In this document: positions 45,616 to 54,668 of the stretch, in pieces | How positions within the stretch are numbered: the stretch's first letter is position 1 | How the letters are laid out: each line of letters begins with the position of its first letter | From: CAZFLD01 sp964519835 | GTDB taxonomy: Bacteria > Spirochaetota > Spirochaetia > DSM-27196 > CAZFLD01 | DNA: 64,000 nucleotides | Assembly (NCBI GenBank): GCA_964519835.1 | Contig: CAZFLD010000004.1 | Coordinates: 44,287 to 108,286, forward strand | Direction of reading: 5' to 3' | Position numbers and translations under genes: made by a program | Notes under the pieces: generated by a model | What the model was told of the DNA's origin: nothing | Database searches by the model: none | The model's input: the letters and a program-made list of their open reading frames with translations, nothing else

Positions 45616-45643
45616 ATACTACCCTCACGAATTTCCCTGTCAA
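45616..45643 (-). promoter_or_regulatory. sigma-70-type promoter of mraZ and the dcw cluster
   Basis: On the minus strand: TTGACA (45643-45638), 16-bp spacer, TAGTAT (45621-45616). The -35 is a perfect match and the -10 matches 4 of 6. The predicted start of transcription falls at the first MraZ box. This is the only strong promoter I found for the 46-gene run. Confidence 0.7.
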
Positions 45644-45712
45644 CACGAGTAGACAGAATCTTCCTGGGAAAAGTTATAAGATGAGGAAAACTACTTAACA
45701 GGTATTAGCTAT

Positions 45713-47314
45713 TTAGGCTGGAGGGCCGGATTTTCGCTCGGCGTAGAGCCGATAGTCGATGTTGGGAAAGATGTTGTTCTTCCGCTCAACGCGCGTGAGC
45801 CACTCGGTGCCCACGACCCCACGGGAGAGCGACTCGTAGATGTGGGTAAAGTTGCTGACATGCTCACGAATGCGTCGTTTGGCGTACGAAACGACCGTGC
45901 CGGCGTGCATGATAAAGGGCCAGTCCGAGGCTTGGCTCAACATGACTTCGCGAAGGGCCTGGGCCAGGGCCCGCTGTTTGAGACCACTCTCATTGGGAAA
46001 GCGTCGCACCAGCTCTTGCATCCGCTCGATGGCGGTGTGGAGGTGCCGGTAAATCCAATCGTTGCTGCCGTCGAGCCAGACCTCGGCGTAACCCTTGCTC
46101 CCCCAGCTCGAGAACACGGGCTGGACCTTCTCTTGATCCGGGTGCCGTTTGAGGTACATGGTAGGAGTCACAACCTCGACGCGGTCCGGTACCTCCGCAA
46201 GGTCCCGGTAGAGCATGTCCAGCCACCAGGGACCCTCAAACCACCAGTGGCCAAAGAGCTCCGCATCAAATGGGCAGACAACGACGGGTGGGATGTCCAT
46301 AAGCGGCGTCGCTTTGTCTATTCGACGCAAAAGACGATACACAAAGTTGTCGGCATGTTCGACGGTCTTGGACTTGGCGATCCGTGGATGATAGGGGCGT
46401 TTCTCCTCCGTGTTACCGGTTATTGCGTAGTATTTGAGGCCTGTACTGGTCCTCACTCGACCCATCGGAAGACTCGAAGCCAGGTACTCGAGGGGCAGAT
46501 CGTAGCCGATGTCGCGGTAGAAGTCTCGGTATACAAAGTCGCCGGGATACCCCTCCTCCGCCGACCAAACCGCGTTGGCAAGGCTCACGTCCCGGGCAAA
46601 GGCGTACGTGCCGTTTGCCTCCGCCGGTGCAAACACTCCCCGCGAGGGAGCGTTCTCGGCGTACAAGAGCCCATGAGCAGCCGTAAAGAAGTACGAAATG
46701 CGGTTGTCTTTGAGTATTTCCTCGAGCCCCGGGTAGTACCCGCACTCGGGCAGCCACATGCCCCGTGGCTCCTTCCCAAAACTCTCCGCGTGCGACTTGA
46801 CCGCCGTGTCCACTTGCGCCTGCGTCGCGTAGGGGTAGTTCTCGTAAAGCGGGAGAAAGGCGTGGGTTGCAGGCGTCGTGATCATCTCGATATGGCCACG
46901 CTTGTGGTAGTAGTCAAATCCGTGGAGAACGTCCCGCTCGTAGCGGACCGCAAAATCATGCCGATTCTCTAAAAACAAATCCCGATACAACTGAGCGACG
47001 GGCTCAAAAAGGGGATCACCGGATGTTCGTGCAACCTCACGCTCGGCCAGCTCTATAAGACGGTCGAGATGTCGCTCGTAGCGCGACAAAAGAAGATCGT
47101 CCCGTAACATCGTGGCGAGCGTAGGTGAGATAGACATGGTAAGCTTAAACGGAACCTTGTCTTCCTCTAGCCCCCGGAACACGCGCAGGAGCGGCAGATA
47201 CGTTTCCGATATGGCTTCGAAGAGCCAATACTCTTCCAGAAACTCCTCGTGTTCGGGATGACGCACAAATGGGAGATGCGCGTGGAGAACGGGCATAAAA
47301 TAGCCGGTTTTCAT
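45713..47314 (-). CDS. GH57 1,4-alpha-glucan branching enzyme
   Basis: 533 aa, the usual GH57/DUF1957 branching-enzyme length. N-terminal signature FMPVLHAHLPFVRHPE; nucleophile Glu in MWLPECGYYPG (~residue 190); acid/base Asp in CPFDAELFGHWWFEGP (~350); C-terminal helical DUF1957 region (SQASDWPFIMHAGTVVSYAKRR). Transfers alpha-1,4 glucan segments to 1,6 branches in glycogen. It lies 3 bp after the DUF4912-like gene, a pairing that suggests a shared polysaccharide task. Confidence 0.9.
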   Translation of the reverse strand: MKTGYFMPVLHAHLPFVRHPEHEEFLEEYWLFEAISETYLPLLRVFRGLEEDKVPFKLTMSISPTLATMLRDDLLLSRYERHLDRLIELAEREVARTSGDPLFEPVAQLYRDLFLENRHDFAVRYERDVLHGFDYYHKRGHIEMITTPATHAFLPLYENYPYATQAQVDTAVKSHAESFGKEPRGMWLPECGYYPGLEEILKDNRISYFFTAAHGLLYAENAPSRGVFAPAEANGTYAFARDVSLANAVWSAEEGYPGDFVYRDFYRDIGYDLPLEYLASSLPMGRVRTSTGLKYYAITGNTEEKRPYHPRIAKSKTVEHADNFVYRLLRRIDKATPLMDIPPVVVCPFDAELFGHWWFEGPWWLDMLYRDLAEVPDRVEVVTPTMYLKRHPDQEKVQPVFSSWGSKGYAEVWLDGSNDWIYRHLHTAIERMQELVRRFPNESGLKQRALAQALREVMLSQASDWPFIMHAGTVVSYAKRRIREHVSNFTHIYESLSRGVVGTEWLTRVERKNNIFPNIDYRLYAERKSGPPA

Positions 47315-47317
47315 AGC

Positions 47318-48046
47318 CTAGTTTCTGCCGTAGAGCTCGCCGATAAGGGACATGCCTCGACGGCCGCTATCGAGGGAGGCAGCCTGACGACCGGCGTTTT
47401 CGATGCCTGAGAGCTTTATGATGGGGGCACTCCGAGCCGAGGATGCGGCCACCTCCGGTACCACAAGCCGCGGAACCGGGACGACGTTGGACACGGCCAA
47501 CACCTCGACGCGTGATCCGGACGATGCAACAAGCTGCACCGCATAAAACGTGCCTTGATTCGGCAGGTTGAGGTACCAGCTCCGGTCGTCGAGGCGGACA
47601 TCGATGTCGAATGAGTCCAAGGGGTCCTTGGTGACGCTGATATTCGGAGACGATAGCTCCAAGACTCTGAGGTGAAGGCCGCTGAAGTCGTTGGCAAGCT
47701 GGTAGCCGTCGGTAAGGTTGGGGTTGAGGTCCCAGTACAAAAAGGCCCACTCGGGATCGCGCAGAAGCATCCGAATCCGCGTTTTGTTGTACGACTCGGG
47801 AAAATGAGCGTCCTCGGGTTCGGTAAGCTCCAGAACATCTTCCGGGGGAAGATCAAACTTTTTTTCCTCGAACCTCAAAGGCGCGCTTGTTTGACGCTCC
47901 CACTCCTCTCGATTTTCTTTGATTACTTCCAGAATGGCCTCGACGAGCTCCTCGCGACCCGCCCCTTTTTCGTACTCGACCTCCATCCGAGATGCAAGTT
48001 GCTCGAGGGTGGCGTACGATAGGCACAAGAGACGTTCTCTTCTCAT
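47318..48046 (-). CDS. DUF4912-like protein
   Basis: 242 aa. An N-terminal SAP/Rho-N-like helical region (LSYATLEQLASRMEVEYEKGAGREELVEAIL) is followed by a beta-rich DUF4912-type domain with RIRMLLRDPEWAFLYWDL and SWYLNLPNQGTFYAVQLV, resembling carbohydrate-binding folds. The function of the family is not known; the neighbouring branching enzyme points to glucans. The ribosome site is poor, and the start region has been tandemly duplicated (48042-48075). Confidence 0.75.
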   Translation of the reverse strand: MRRERLLCLSYATLEQLASRMEVEYEKGAGREELVEAILEVIKENREEWERQTSAPLRFEEKKFDLPPEDVLELTEPEDAHFPESYNKTRIRMLLRDPEWAFLYWDLNPNLTDGYQLANDFSGLHLRVLELSSPNISVTKDPLDSFDIDVRLDDRSWYLNLPNQGTFYAVQLVASSGSRVEVLAVSNVVPVPRLVVPEVAASSARSAPIIKLSGIENAGRQAASLDSGRRGMSLIGELYGRN

Positions 48047-48075
48047 ATGCGGGAGGGTCTCATATGCGGGAGGGT
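48042..48075. repeat. 17-bp perfect tandem duplication over the DUF4912-like gene start
   Basis: CTCATATGCGGGAGGGT occurs twice back to back (48042-48058 and 48059-48075). Each copy carries a minus-strand ATG. The upstream copy opens a seven-codon frame (ATGAGACCCTCC..., ending ATATGA) that is out of frame with the gene and stops exactly at its start, so a leader-peptide arrangement has been created. Confidence 0.9.
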
Positions 48076-48129
48076 TCCGGCCGGAGAGGATAACTCATTA
48101 ATCAATGGTAGAAATTTGCCGTATAGCTG

Positions 48130-48972
48130 TCAAGAATCGCCCGGTTCGACCACGCCAACGGCGAAACTCCGCAAAAACCTATTGCCTGACGCATCTTCAA
48201 CCGCCAGATCTATCGCGTAGCGACCGGGAGTAAACTCATAGCTACCAAGATTATAGACGCCGTTGTCCTGGTAGAGCCCGGCCGTCCGATGTGGCCGCAA
48301 AAAGCCGACGGAAGGCAGCCCTCCCTCAAACGAGATAACGTCGAACACGAGGACAAGATCCGCAAGCGGCGGTTGAGAAACCGCGACGTCATCCCGCTGC
48401 TTGGCCACCCGTACAAAAACGGAGTGTGGCGCCACGGATACAGACCTCCCTGACAATCGCAGGACATCGAACGCGGATACAAGGATGTCATAGGTGCCGG
48501 CCGGGATTACCTCCGTGACGCCGGATGGAAAGACCCCGGCTGGGCCGCGAAGAGTCGGCGGTTCGGCACGCGGCACGGCGCCGTCGGATAGGTCCGGCAA
48601 CAACCCCACCGGATTTACCCAGCGGCGCAGCCCGGTATCGACAATTGCCAGGTAGGAGCCGGCCGAGAGGGTAGCAACGACAAAGAGGAAGCCGTCGTCA
48701 TGCCGCGAGAGACAAAAATCGCCGATTGCGCTTGGAACACGCGCAAGCGGCTCAACCTCTCCTCGCGAGTAGACGCGCTCGGATTCCGCCGGCGTCCAGT
48801 TGGGGCCTACCGTCATGTCGAAGACGATGCCGGGCTGATAACGGCGCATGACGTACTGCCCAAATACGGACGCGATACGCGGCTCTTCGCTCGGCCAGTC
48901 CCACGCGCCGGCGTCCGATCCAAGGACAAACGCGAACAGCACTATCCCGAGAACAACTCGCGTTTGTTTCAT
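48130..48972 (-). CDS. exported protein with degenerate M23/LytM-like domain
   Basis: 280 aa with a signal peptide (VVLGIVLFAFVLGSDAGA|W). Residues ~30-115 resemble an M23 endopeptidase in layout: RIASVFGQY, then YQPGIVFDMTVG where active enzymes have HxGID, then SRHDDGFLFVVATLSAGSYL where they have DHGNG...YAHLS. The zinc ligands (first His, and the HxH pair) are missing, so it should be inactive, like EnvC/NlpD-type amidase activators. A second, beta-type domain follows. It overlaps the beta-propeller gene by 4 nt. The M23 relation is my inference. Confidence 0.55.
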   Translation of the reverse strand: MKQTRVVLGIVLFAFVLGSDAGAWDWPSEEPRIASVFGQYVMRRYQPGIVFDMTVGPNWTPAESERVYSRGEVEPLARVPSAIGDFCLSRHDDGFLFVVATLSAGSYLAIVDTGLRRWVNPVGLLPDLSDGAVPRAEPPTLRGPAGVFPSGVTEVIPAGTYDILVSAFDVLRLSGRSVSVAPHSVFVRVAKQRDDVAVSQPPLADLVLVFDVISFEGGLPSVGFLRPHRTAGLYQDNGVYNLGSYEFTPGRYAIDLAVEDASGNRFLRSFAVGVVEPGDS

Positions 48973-50114
48973 CTGAGGCGCGGCTCCAACGCGGCAACAT
49001 CAACCGCACCGGCCTCGGTCACGCCCGCTACCACAATCGCGGCATCGCCGCCGGTCACACTCGCCTCCGTTACATGCAGGGCCGTCTCCGCGACACGCCT
49101 CCCCTCCGGAGTCAGGAGGAGCAGCGTCGGCATTCCGTCCGGATACTCCAGGGCGTACACCAGCCCTTCCCACTCCTCGTTTCCAAATACGGCGCCAAAG
49201 GCAACAAGGTCGAACATTTCGATGGTTCTGATTTCCGGCGTACGGAAGAGGCGCACGAGCGTCAGCGCCCGCGATGATCCGTAGGTGAGCAATCGATCGT
49301 CGGACAGAAACTCGACGCGGACCGGTCCGGTCACCCCGGGACCAAGATCAAACACCGGCGGCGTCCGCGGGGTAGTAAGCAGGTCGAAGACGGCCCCGTA
49401 GGCACCCTCGCCGTCGGAAAGGGCCGTGGCGAGGAAGGCGCCCTCTGAAGAGAGGGCCACGCCGTGTATTGTTCCGGATTCTAGTAACCCGGCGGCGTGG
49501 ACCCTGTTCGCCTCCGTGCCCGCCTCGTTAAGCAGCCGTACCGTGCCGTCGCTCAGACCGACGGCGGTGATACCGGCCGTGTGGTCCAAGTCCAGCACGA
49601 TCGCGGGATATCGCACGCGCCACAAGAGGCGACCCGAGACATCAAGGGCCGCTACACCGTCTTGGAACGGCGCAACGACAAAAAACCGGTCGTTGACTAC
49701 AAACGGCGCCCCCGAAACCGCTACGCGGCCAACAATCTCGCCGTCCGTGCGCTGGAGCAGGTGGTTTTCGGCAACGCCGGAGTAACCGATAAACGCCTCG
49801 GACCCGGCGGCCACAAACTCGGGTATCTGATGAGATGCCGTCACGCCGGCGGCAGGATCGACGTAGAAGAGAGTCCCATCCAGCAGGAGTGGTACCGGCG
49901 GCCGGGCGTCGTCGCTCGGTACGGACGACAGCCCCGACGCGGCCGCTGTCCGCAACCCCGGCGCGCCCACCTCACTCGGCGCAAGCTCGGCCCCGTTCAC
50001 GTCGATCCACGTAGGTGCCAAAGAGAGTTCGAGACGGATTGGTCTTGCGCCGACAAAGAGCCACAGAGCCACCAGCAACAGAAACACTGGGACCACTATC
50101 CCGCGGTGTTTCAC
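48969..50114 (-). CDS. membrane-anchored beta-propeller (WD40/PQQ-like) protein
   Basis: 381 aa. An uncleaved N-terminal helix (GIVVPVFLLLVALWLFVGA) is followed by about seven blade-like repeats, for example FVVNDRFFVVAPFQDGVAALDVSGRLLWRVRYP and DHTAGITAVGLSDGTVRLLNEAG. Most likely a periplasmic scaffold. Four-nt overlaps with both neighbours indicate one transcript with the M23-like protein, so the two probably act together at the envelope. No enzyme motif is seen. Confidence 0.65.
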   Translation of the reverse strand: MKHRGIVVPVFLLLVALWLFVGARPIRLELSLAPTWIDVNGAELAPSEVGAPGLRTAAASGLSSVPSDDARPPVPLLLDGTLFYVDPAAGVTASHQIPEFVAAGSEAFIGYSGVAENHLLQRTDGEIVGRVAVSGAPFVVNDRFFVVAPFQDGVAALDVSGRLLWRVRYPAIVLDLDHTAGITAVGLSDGTVRLLNEAGTEANRVHAAGLLESGTIHGVALSSEGAFLATALSDGEGAYGAVFDLLTTPRTPPVFDLGPGVTGPVRVEFLSDDRLLTYGSSRALTLVRLFRTPEIRTIEMFDLVAFGAVFGNEEWEGLVYALEYPDGMPTLLLLTPEGRRVAETALHVTEASVTGGDAAIVVAGVTEAGAVDVAALEPRLR

Positions 50115-50914
50115 GAGTTTCCGTCGGCCCGCTTTTCGTCGGACTCCATCTTCTGTCGCCAGACGTCGGCCTTTTTCTTTACAGACTCAGACTCAGCCGA
50201 TTCGCCGAGCATGGCGTGGATACGTCTGAGCGCGGTCAAGTACGCGATTGCCAGCTTGAAGTCGTCGATACGTGTTGTGGAGAGCTCGTATTTTTCGCGG
50301 TAGCGATCCGCCGATTTTCTCAAGAGTTCTTTTGCGAGCTTGAGGTGCCCCATGCGCTCTTCAAACCCGTCCACGCGTGGATCCAAACCGGCCTTGAGGG
50401 TTCGCATGTTGATAAGGTTCTTGGTAACCGCGGCGAATCGTGCCTCAAGCTCGACAAAGCTCCATCGCCACTTTGAGTTATCTCCGAAGGCGGCTTCGAT
50501 CGACTCGACGCTAAAGCCGAGCTTGCGGACCAACCGATACCGTTCCGGTTCTTCGAGTCCGGATATTCTATCGTGTGCCTCCGCGTAGTCTGAAAAAGGC
50601 GCATCAACGTAGCCGGAGACCACCTCCTCGAGGAAAATGACACTCTGGTAGCAGGACTTGCGCGCATCGTTTAGGAAGGCCTCGTTTTTTACGCCGAGCA
50701 GGGCCAAGGAAATGCGGTTGAGAAGCAAGTAGAGCGACGCCAGATTGAGACGCTCTTCGGCAAGGTTGATGCGTTTGTAGTCCGCACCGCCGTCGTCTCT
50801 TTCAATAACCTGAAGGATGTTTTTCTCCCGAGCCGTCGCCTTCTCAATCGCCTGTTTGTAGTCCTTCACGATGTCGAAATATCGGCGCCGCGCTTCCGGC
50901 GAGACTTTTGCCAT
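50111..50914 (-). CDS. conserved helical protein of unknown function
   Basis: 267 aa, cytoplasmic, mostly alpha-helical and charged, with no signal peptide or known motif. Helix pairs such as RYFDIVKDYKQAIEKATAREKNI and LARSLYLLLNRISL-type segments give a TPR-like feel without a clear repeat. First gene of the five-gene run ending with the branching enzyme; a good promoter lies 26 bp upstream. Confidence 0.6.
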   Translation of the reverse strand: MAKVSPEARRRYFDIVKDYKQAIEKATAREKNILQVIERDDGGADYKRINLAEERLNLASLYLLLNRISLALLGVKNEAFLNDARKSCYQSVIFLEEVVSGYVDAPFSDYAEAHDRISGLEEPERYRLVRKLGFSVESIEAAFGDNSKWRWSFVELEARFAAVTKNLINMRTLKAGLDPRVDGFEERMGHLKLAKELLRKSADRYREKYELSTTRIDDFKLAIAYLTALRRIHAMLGESAESESVKKKADVWRQKMESDEKRADGNS

Positions 50915-50939
50915 CCATACCCCCGACTTATTTCCCGTC

Positions 50940-50969
50940 AGTATACGAAAACGTGTGGGGCAGTGTCAT
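50940..50969 (-). promoter_or_regulatory. sigma-70-type promoter upstream of the helical protein gene
   Basis: On the minus strand: ATGACA (50969-50964), 18-bp spacer, TATACT (50945-50940); each hexamer matches the consensus at 5 of 6. The transcript would begin about 20 nt before ATG 50914. It probably drives the run 50914 to 45713, although an extra gap exists at 48047-48129. Confidence 0.6.
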
Positions 50970-51037
50970 CCATGTGATGTAACGACAGCGGACAAGACGA
51001 CGAGTACGCCGGTGAGGGCTGCAAGACGGTGAGGGCA

Positions 51038-52723
51038 CTAGTCCGCAAACCGGTCCAGCAGCTCCTTGGCGTGACTCCTGCCGGTGACTCCCTCACGGTC
51101 GCCTGCCAGCATTCGAGCGATCTCCTCCACACGTTCCTCACCGTCCACCACCGCAACCCTCGTGTAGGTCCGCCCGCCCGACTCGCCTTTGTCTACACGG
51201 AAGTGGATGCCGGCGCGGGCGGCAATGCTTGCTAGGTGCGTGATGCACAGAACCTGCTTATGCTGTGACAGGTCGGCGAGATGAGCACCGACGGATAGAG
51301 CGACCTCTCCGCCAATGCCCGTGTCTATCTCGTCAAACACAAGAGTGGCGATTGGATCGGTCTCGGCCAGAATAGTCTTGATGGCAAGCATCACCCGGGA
51401 AATCTCGCCGCCGGAGGCGATTCGTCTAAGAGGTTTGACCGGCTCCCCGACGTTCGGCGCCAGGCGAAAGGTCACCTCATCCATACCCGTTGCGCCACAT
51501 ACGATCCCGCCGGCAGAGTTACGCTTTTTCTCTACGCCAATCTCGAACCTGGTCTTGGCCATGCCCAGATTGCCCAAGACGGCGGCAATCTTCGCTTCCA
51601 GCTCCCGTGCCGCCAACGCCCGGTTTTTGCTAAGCGCGTCCGCCTCGGTCCGCAGGTGCTGTTGGGCCACCCTGAGGGAGGCCTGCAGCTCCTCTCGGTT
51701 CTGTTCTGAGTTTTCCAGGGAGTCCAGGGTGGCGGCCGACTCGTCCCGGTAGCGCAGGACCTCGCCGATCTCTTTGCCATACTTCCGCTCGAGACGGTGG
51801 ATCAAGCTCAGGCGCTCCTGCACTTCGTCGAGGCGACCAGGCGAAAACACCAGCCCCTCGAGGCGATCTTTAACCGTTTCCGCCGCGTCCTCGAGCTCGT
51901 AAAACAGGTCGTCGAGCCGATTGGACTCGGAGCCCAGCTCTTTGTCGATTTCCGTCGCGTGAGAGAGCAAGCCACGCGCGGTTCGCAGGTAGGCCAAGGC
52001 ACCGTTTCTCGACTCCGCCAACGCCGCGTACGCCGACTCCAGGTGGGAGTAGAGCTTCTCGTGCTCCGACAGCAGCTTTCGCTCGCGCTCGAGATCCTCC
52101 TCTTCGCCCGCTTTGAGATTCGCCTCGTCGATTTCGCGGACAGCAAAGGTAAGAATATCGATCTGCCGAGCGCGGTCCAGTTCGCCGGCTTCGAGCGCTT
52201 CCAGGCGTTTTTTGACATCGGTCAGTTCTGAAAAACGCTCGGCCACGGTTGCCACGTGTTCCTCGAGACCCGCGTAGCCGTCGAGAATTCTTCGGTGATT
52301 CTGCTCATCGAGGAGCGATTGGTGCTCGTGTTGCCCGTGCATGTCGAACACCAACGCGGTGAACTCTTCGAGGTCACCCCGGGTAACGGGAGTGGACTGT
52401 ATGTAGATCGATCCACGCCCCGCACGCTTGACGCTGCGCCTAACCAAGACGTAGCCGTCCTCGAGCGCGATGTCTCTCTCGGCAAGCCAGGCCCCGGCCA
52501 CGGGATTGGGCTCAACGTAAAACGCCGCCGACACCACCGCCTCTTCAGCGCCGGTCCGGATTCCCGCAACATCACCCGGGGCGCCGTGGATAAGCCCCAA
52601 GGCTCCCGCCAAGATAGACTTGCCCGCGCCGGTCTCACCCGTCAAAACATTAAAGCCCGGTCGAAAGTGAATGCTCAAACGCTCGATAAGGGCGTAGTTC
52701 TGAACATTTAGCTCCTCAAGCAT
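51038..52723 (-). CDS. recN: DNA repair ATPase RecN
   Basis: 561 aa SMC-like protein for double-strand break repair. Walker A TGETGAGKSILAGAL, long central coiled coil, ABC signature ASGGEISRVMLAIK and Walker B TLVFDEIDTGIGG. ATG 52723 is chosen because AGGTGG lies 5 nt upstream; GTG 52732 has none. It overlaps the nadK end by 8 bp, the recN-nadK pairing seen in many bacteria. Confidence 0.95.
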   Translation of the reverse strand: MLEELNVQNYALIERLSIHFRPGFNVLTGETGAGKSILAGALGLIHGAPGDVAGIRTGAEEAVVSAAFYVEPNPVAGAWLAERDIALEDGYVLVRRSVKRAGRGSIYIQSTPVTRGDLEEFTALVFDMHGQHEHQSLLDEQNHRRILDGYAGLEEHVATVAERFSELTDVKKRLEALEAGELDRARQIDILTFAVREIDEANLKAGEEEDLERERKLLSEHEKLYSHLESAYAALAESRNGALAYLRTARGLLSHATEIDKELGSESNRLDDLFYELEDAAETVKDRLEGLVFSPGRLDEVQERLSLIHRLERKYGKEIGEVLRYRDESAATLDSLENSEQNREELQASLRVAQQHLRTEADALSKNRALAARELEAKIAAVLGNLGMAKTRFEIGVEKKRNSAGGIVCGATGMDEVTFRLAPNVGEPVKPLRRIASGGEISRVMLAIKTILAETDPIATLVFDEIDTGIGGEVALSVGAHLADLSQHKQVLCITHLASIAARAGIHFRVDKGESGGRTYTRVAVVDGEERVEEIARMLAGDREGVTGRSHAKELLDRFAD

Positions 52724-53570
52724 GCGATCCACCTGACCAGTTTAGTTTCGAGCGCAGGACCTCGTAGAAGTTCCGCAGGTTGGACCGGATGATTAGGGCT
52801 TTGTACTCGGCTTGGCGGACACAAATTCGATCCCCCTCCTCGAGAGGCAGAACGACTTGCCCGTCCACCGTCAACAGAGCGCCCGTCCGTTGGTCGGGGT
52901 CCACATCGATGTAGATGGTCTCGCTCCCCGGCACAACAATCGGGCGGTGGGACAGAGTAAACGGACAGATCGGGTTTATGATCATCGCCTCCATCTCAGG
53001 AAAGAGGATGGGACCTCCAGCGGCCGCCGAGTACGCAGTTGACCCGGTCGGGGTGGCAACGATCATGCCGTCGGCACGGTATCGCCCCACCGGCGTCTCA
53101 TCCAATGTCACCGAGAGCTGGATGATCTTCGCCAATCCGGTGGCGGAAACAACCGCGTCGTTGAGGCCCGCAATGTTAGCGATCTCGTGGCCATTTCGCC
53201 GGACGCAGACTCTTAGGAGGCTTCGTGGACCGGTACCAAGAACCCCCTGCTCGTACGCTTCAAAAGCCTCTTTCCACTCGGCTCTACCAACCTCGGTGAT
53301 AAAGCCAAAGGCCCCCAGGTTGACCGGCAGAATCGGCGTGCCAATACGGGCCAGTACGCGGGCGGCAAATAGGACGGTGCCGTCTCCACCAAGGGAAAAG
53401 GCGAGGTCATGCCGTCCCTCTGGAGGCGGGCCGGGTTTTCCCCGAAAGGTAAAGCTCTCCACCTCGATACCGCGTCCTTCGGCGTAGGTGCGAATGTCTT
53501 CGACGATGCCTGCGGCTCCGTCTTTCTGGAGGTTTGCGATTATTAAAACCCGACGGATACTGCGGTCCAT
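52716..53570 (-). CDS. nadK: NAD kinase
   Basis: 284 aa. Phosphorylates NAD to NADP. GGDGTVLFAAR is the catalytic/phosphate motif, with NLGAFGFITE and the zone ADGMIVATPTGSTAYSAAAGGPI downstream. ATG 53570 with GAGGGG upstream is preferred over a TTG 12 bp earlier. Confidence 0.95.
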   Translation of the reverse strand: MDRSIRRVLIIANLQKDGAAGIVEDIRTYAEGRGIEVESFTFRGKPGPPPEGRHDLAFSLGGDGTVLFAARVLARIGTPILPVNLGAFGFITEVGRAEWKEAFEAYEQGVLGTGPRSLLRVCVRRNGHEIANIAGLNDAVVSATGLAKIIQLSVTLDETPVGRYRADGMIVATPTGSTAYSAAAGGPILFPEMEAMIINPICPFTLSHRPIVVPGSETIYIDVDPDQRTGALLTVDGQVVLPLEEGDRICVRQAEYKALIIRSNLRNFYEVLRSKLNWSGGSHA

Positions 53571-53618
53571 GAGGCCCCTCAACTATACGCACCGCCCAAG
53601 TCGCGTTCAAGCTTCAAG

Positions 53619-54662
53619 TTAGGGCAGAGAGCTTAGCACACGCCGGACAGTTTCGATGGATTCTCGGTTCATCATCGGATACAACGGGAAAAGCGCGCAT
53701 CGCCTGACCATATTGGCCGCGTCCGACCTCGCGTGTGGGGAATCCGGTTCGGCGTCTTCCAAGAGCCGTGCCGCGATCGTTCCCGCGTACGCAGGCTCGA
53801 CTTCCACGCCGTGGCGACGAGCGTAGGCGACAATCTCTTTTAGGCCGGTCTCGGCGATAATCGGAAACCCAAAAAAGACGTTTTCGCCGTCTCCGTCATG
53901 AATAAGCGTCTTGTGTTTGCCCATTGCAACGGCCTGACCAAAGACGGCGGCGATTTCGGCACGACGGGCAATAAAGCTCTCCAGTGCCTTGATCTGAGTA
54001 ATACCGAGGGACGCGTTCATGTCGGCGAGTCGTATTCCCACCTTCTCGTCGGCCCGCCTCTTAAGGCCGGCCGCTGCATTGCGCTTTGCCGCTAGCGCAA
54101 GCGCGCCGCCACCCGCCGTAATAACGTGGTGTTGCTCTAAGCCGACGATGGTAAAGCCGCCATACGCACCACATTTTTTTTCGCCCGTGTTGGCACCCAA
54201 GCCCTCGGATACGTCCTCGACAAGCGCCACATCGGTATCAACAAGCCGATCCATATCCGGAATTCGGCCGAGGGACGTATCAACAACAAGGGCCTTTATC
54301 GCGGGATTGTCGCGGATGGTCTCCTCTACCGCTTCCGCCTCCACTACTCCACGAGCAGGATCGACGCCAAAGAGAACCACCTCCAGCCCCATGGCCCCGG
54401 CCACCTCCAAGTACACACCGTCGAGGAAAGGCGACAAGCCGATCACGTCGCCGGGCTGGAGCTCGAGCTCGGCGAATACCAACTCAACGGCACGTGAGTG
54501 CTCCCGGAGCGCTACACCGCCGGCACGACCGAGGTAACCGGACACCGCCGAAGACAGCTCAGCACTCAATCGACCTTGGCCTATCTCATCGGAGACCATA
54601 CAGGACAGGACCGAATCCATGTCCTTTCGCTTTATCGAGGGGCGAAAAACGGGAACCGCCAT
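53619..54662 (-). CDS. DegT/DnrJ/EryC1-fold protein lacking the PLP lysine
   Basis: 347 aa with the fold-type I layout of the DegT sugar-aminotransferase family. VALVEDVSEGLGA carries the conserved Asp (150) that touches the PLP ring nitrogen, and ITAGGGALALA is the conserved Gly turn. Where aminotransferases have Lys (SFHxxKN) this protein reads GLEQHHVIT: His179 aligns with it. His at this place is known in the 3-dehydratases ColD and E1. It may be a dehydratase or a non-catalytic relative. It sits 6 bp after cheW and before nadK. Confidence 0.65.
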   Translation of the reverse strand: MAVPVFRPSIKRKDMDSVLSCMVSDEIGQGRLSAELSSAVSGYLGRAGGVALREHSRAVELVFAELELQPGDVIGLSPFLDGVYLEVAGAMGLEVVLFGVDPARGVVEAEAVEETIRDNPAIKALVVDTSLGRIPDMDRLVDTDVALVEDVSEGLGANTGEKKCGAYGGFTIVGLEQHHVITAGGGALALAAKRNAAAGLKRRADEKVGIRLADMNASLGITQIKALESFIARRAEIAAVFGQAVAMGKHKTLIHDGDGENVFFGFPIIAETGLKEIVAYARRHGVEVEPAYAGTIAARLLEDAEPDSPHARSDAANMVRRCALFPLYPMMNRESIETVRRVLSSLP

Positions 54663-54668
54663 AAAACG

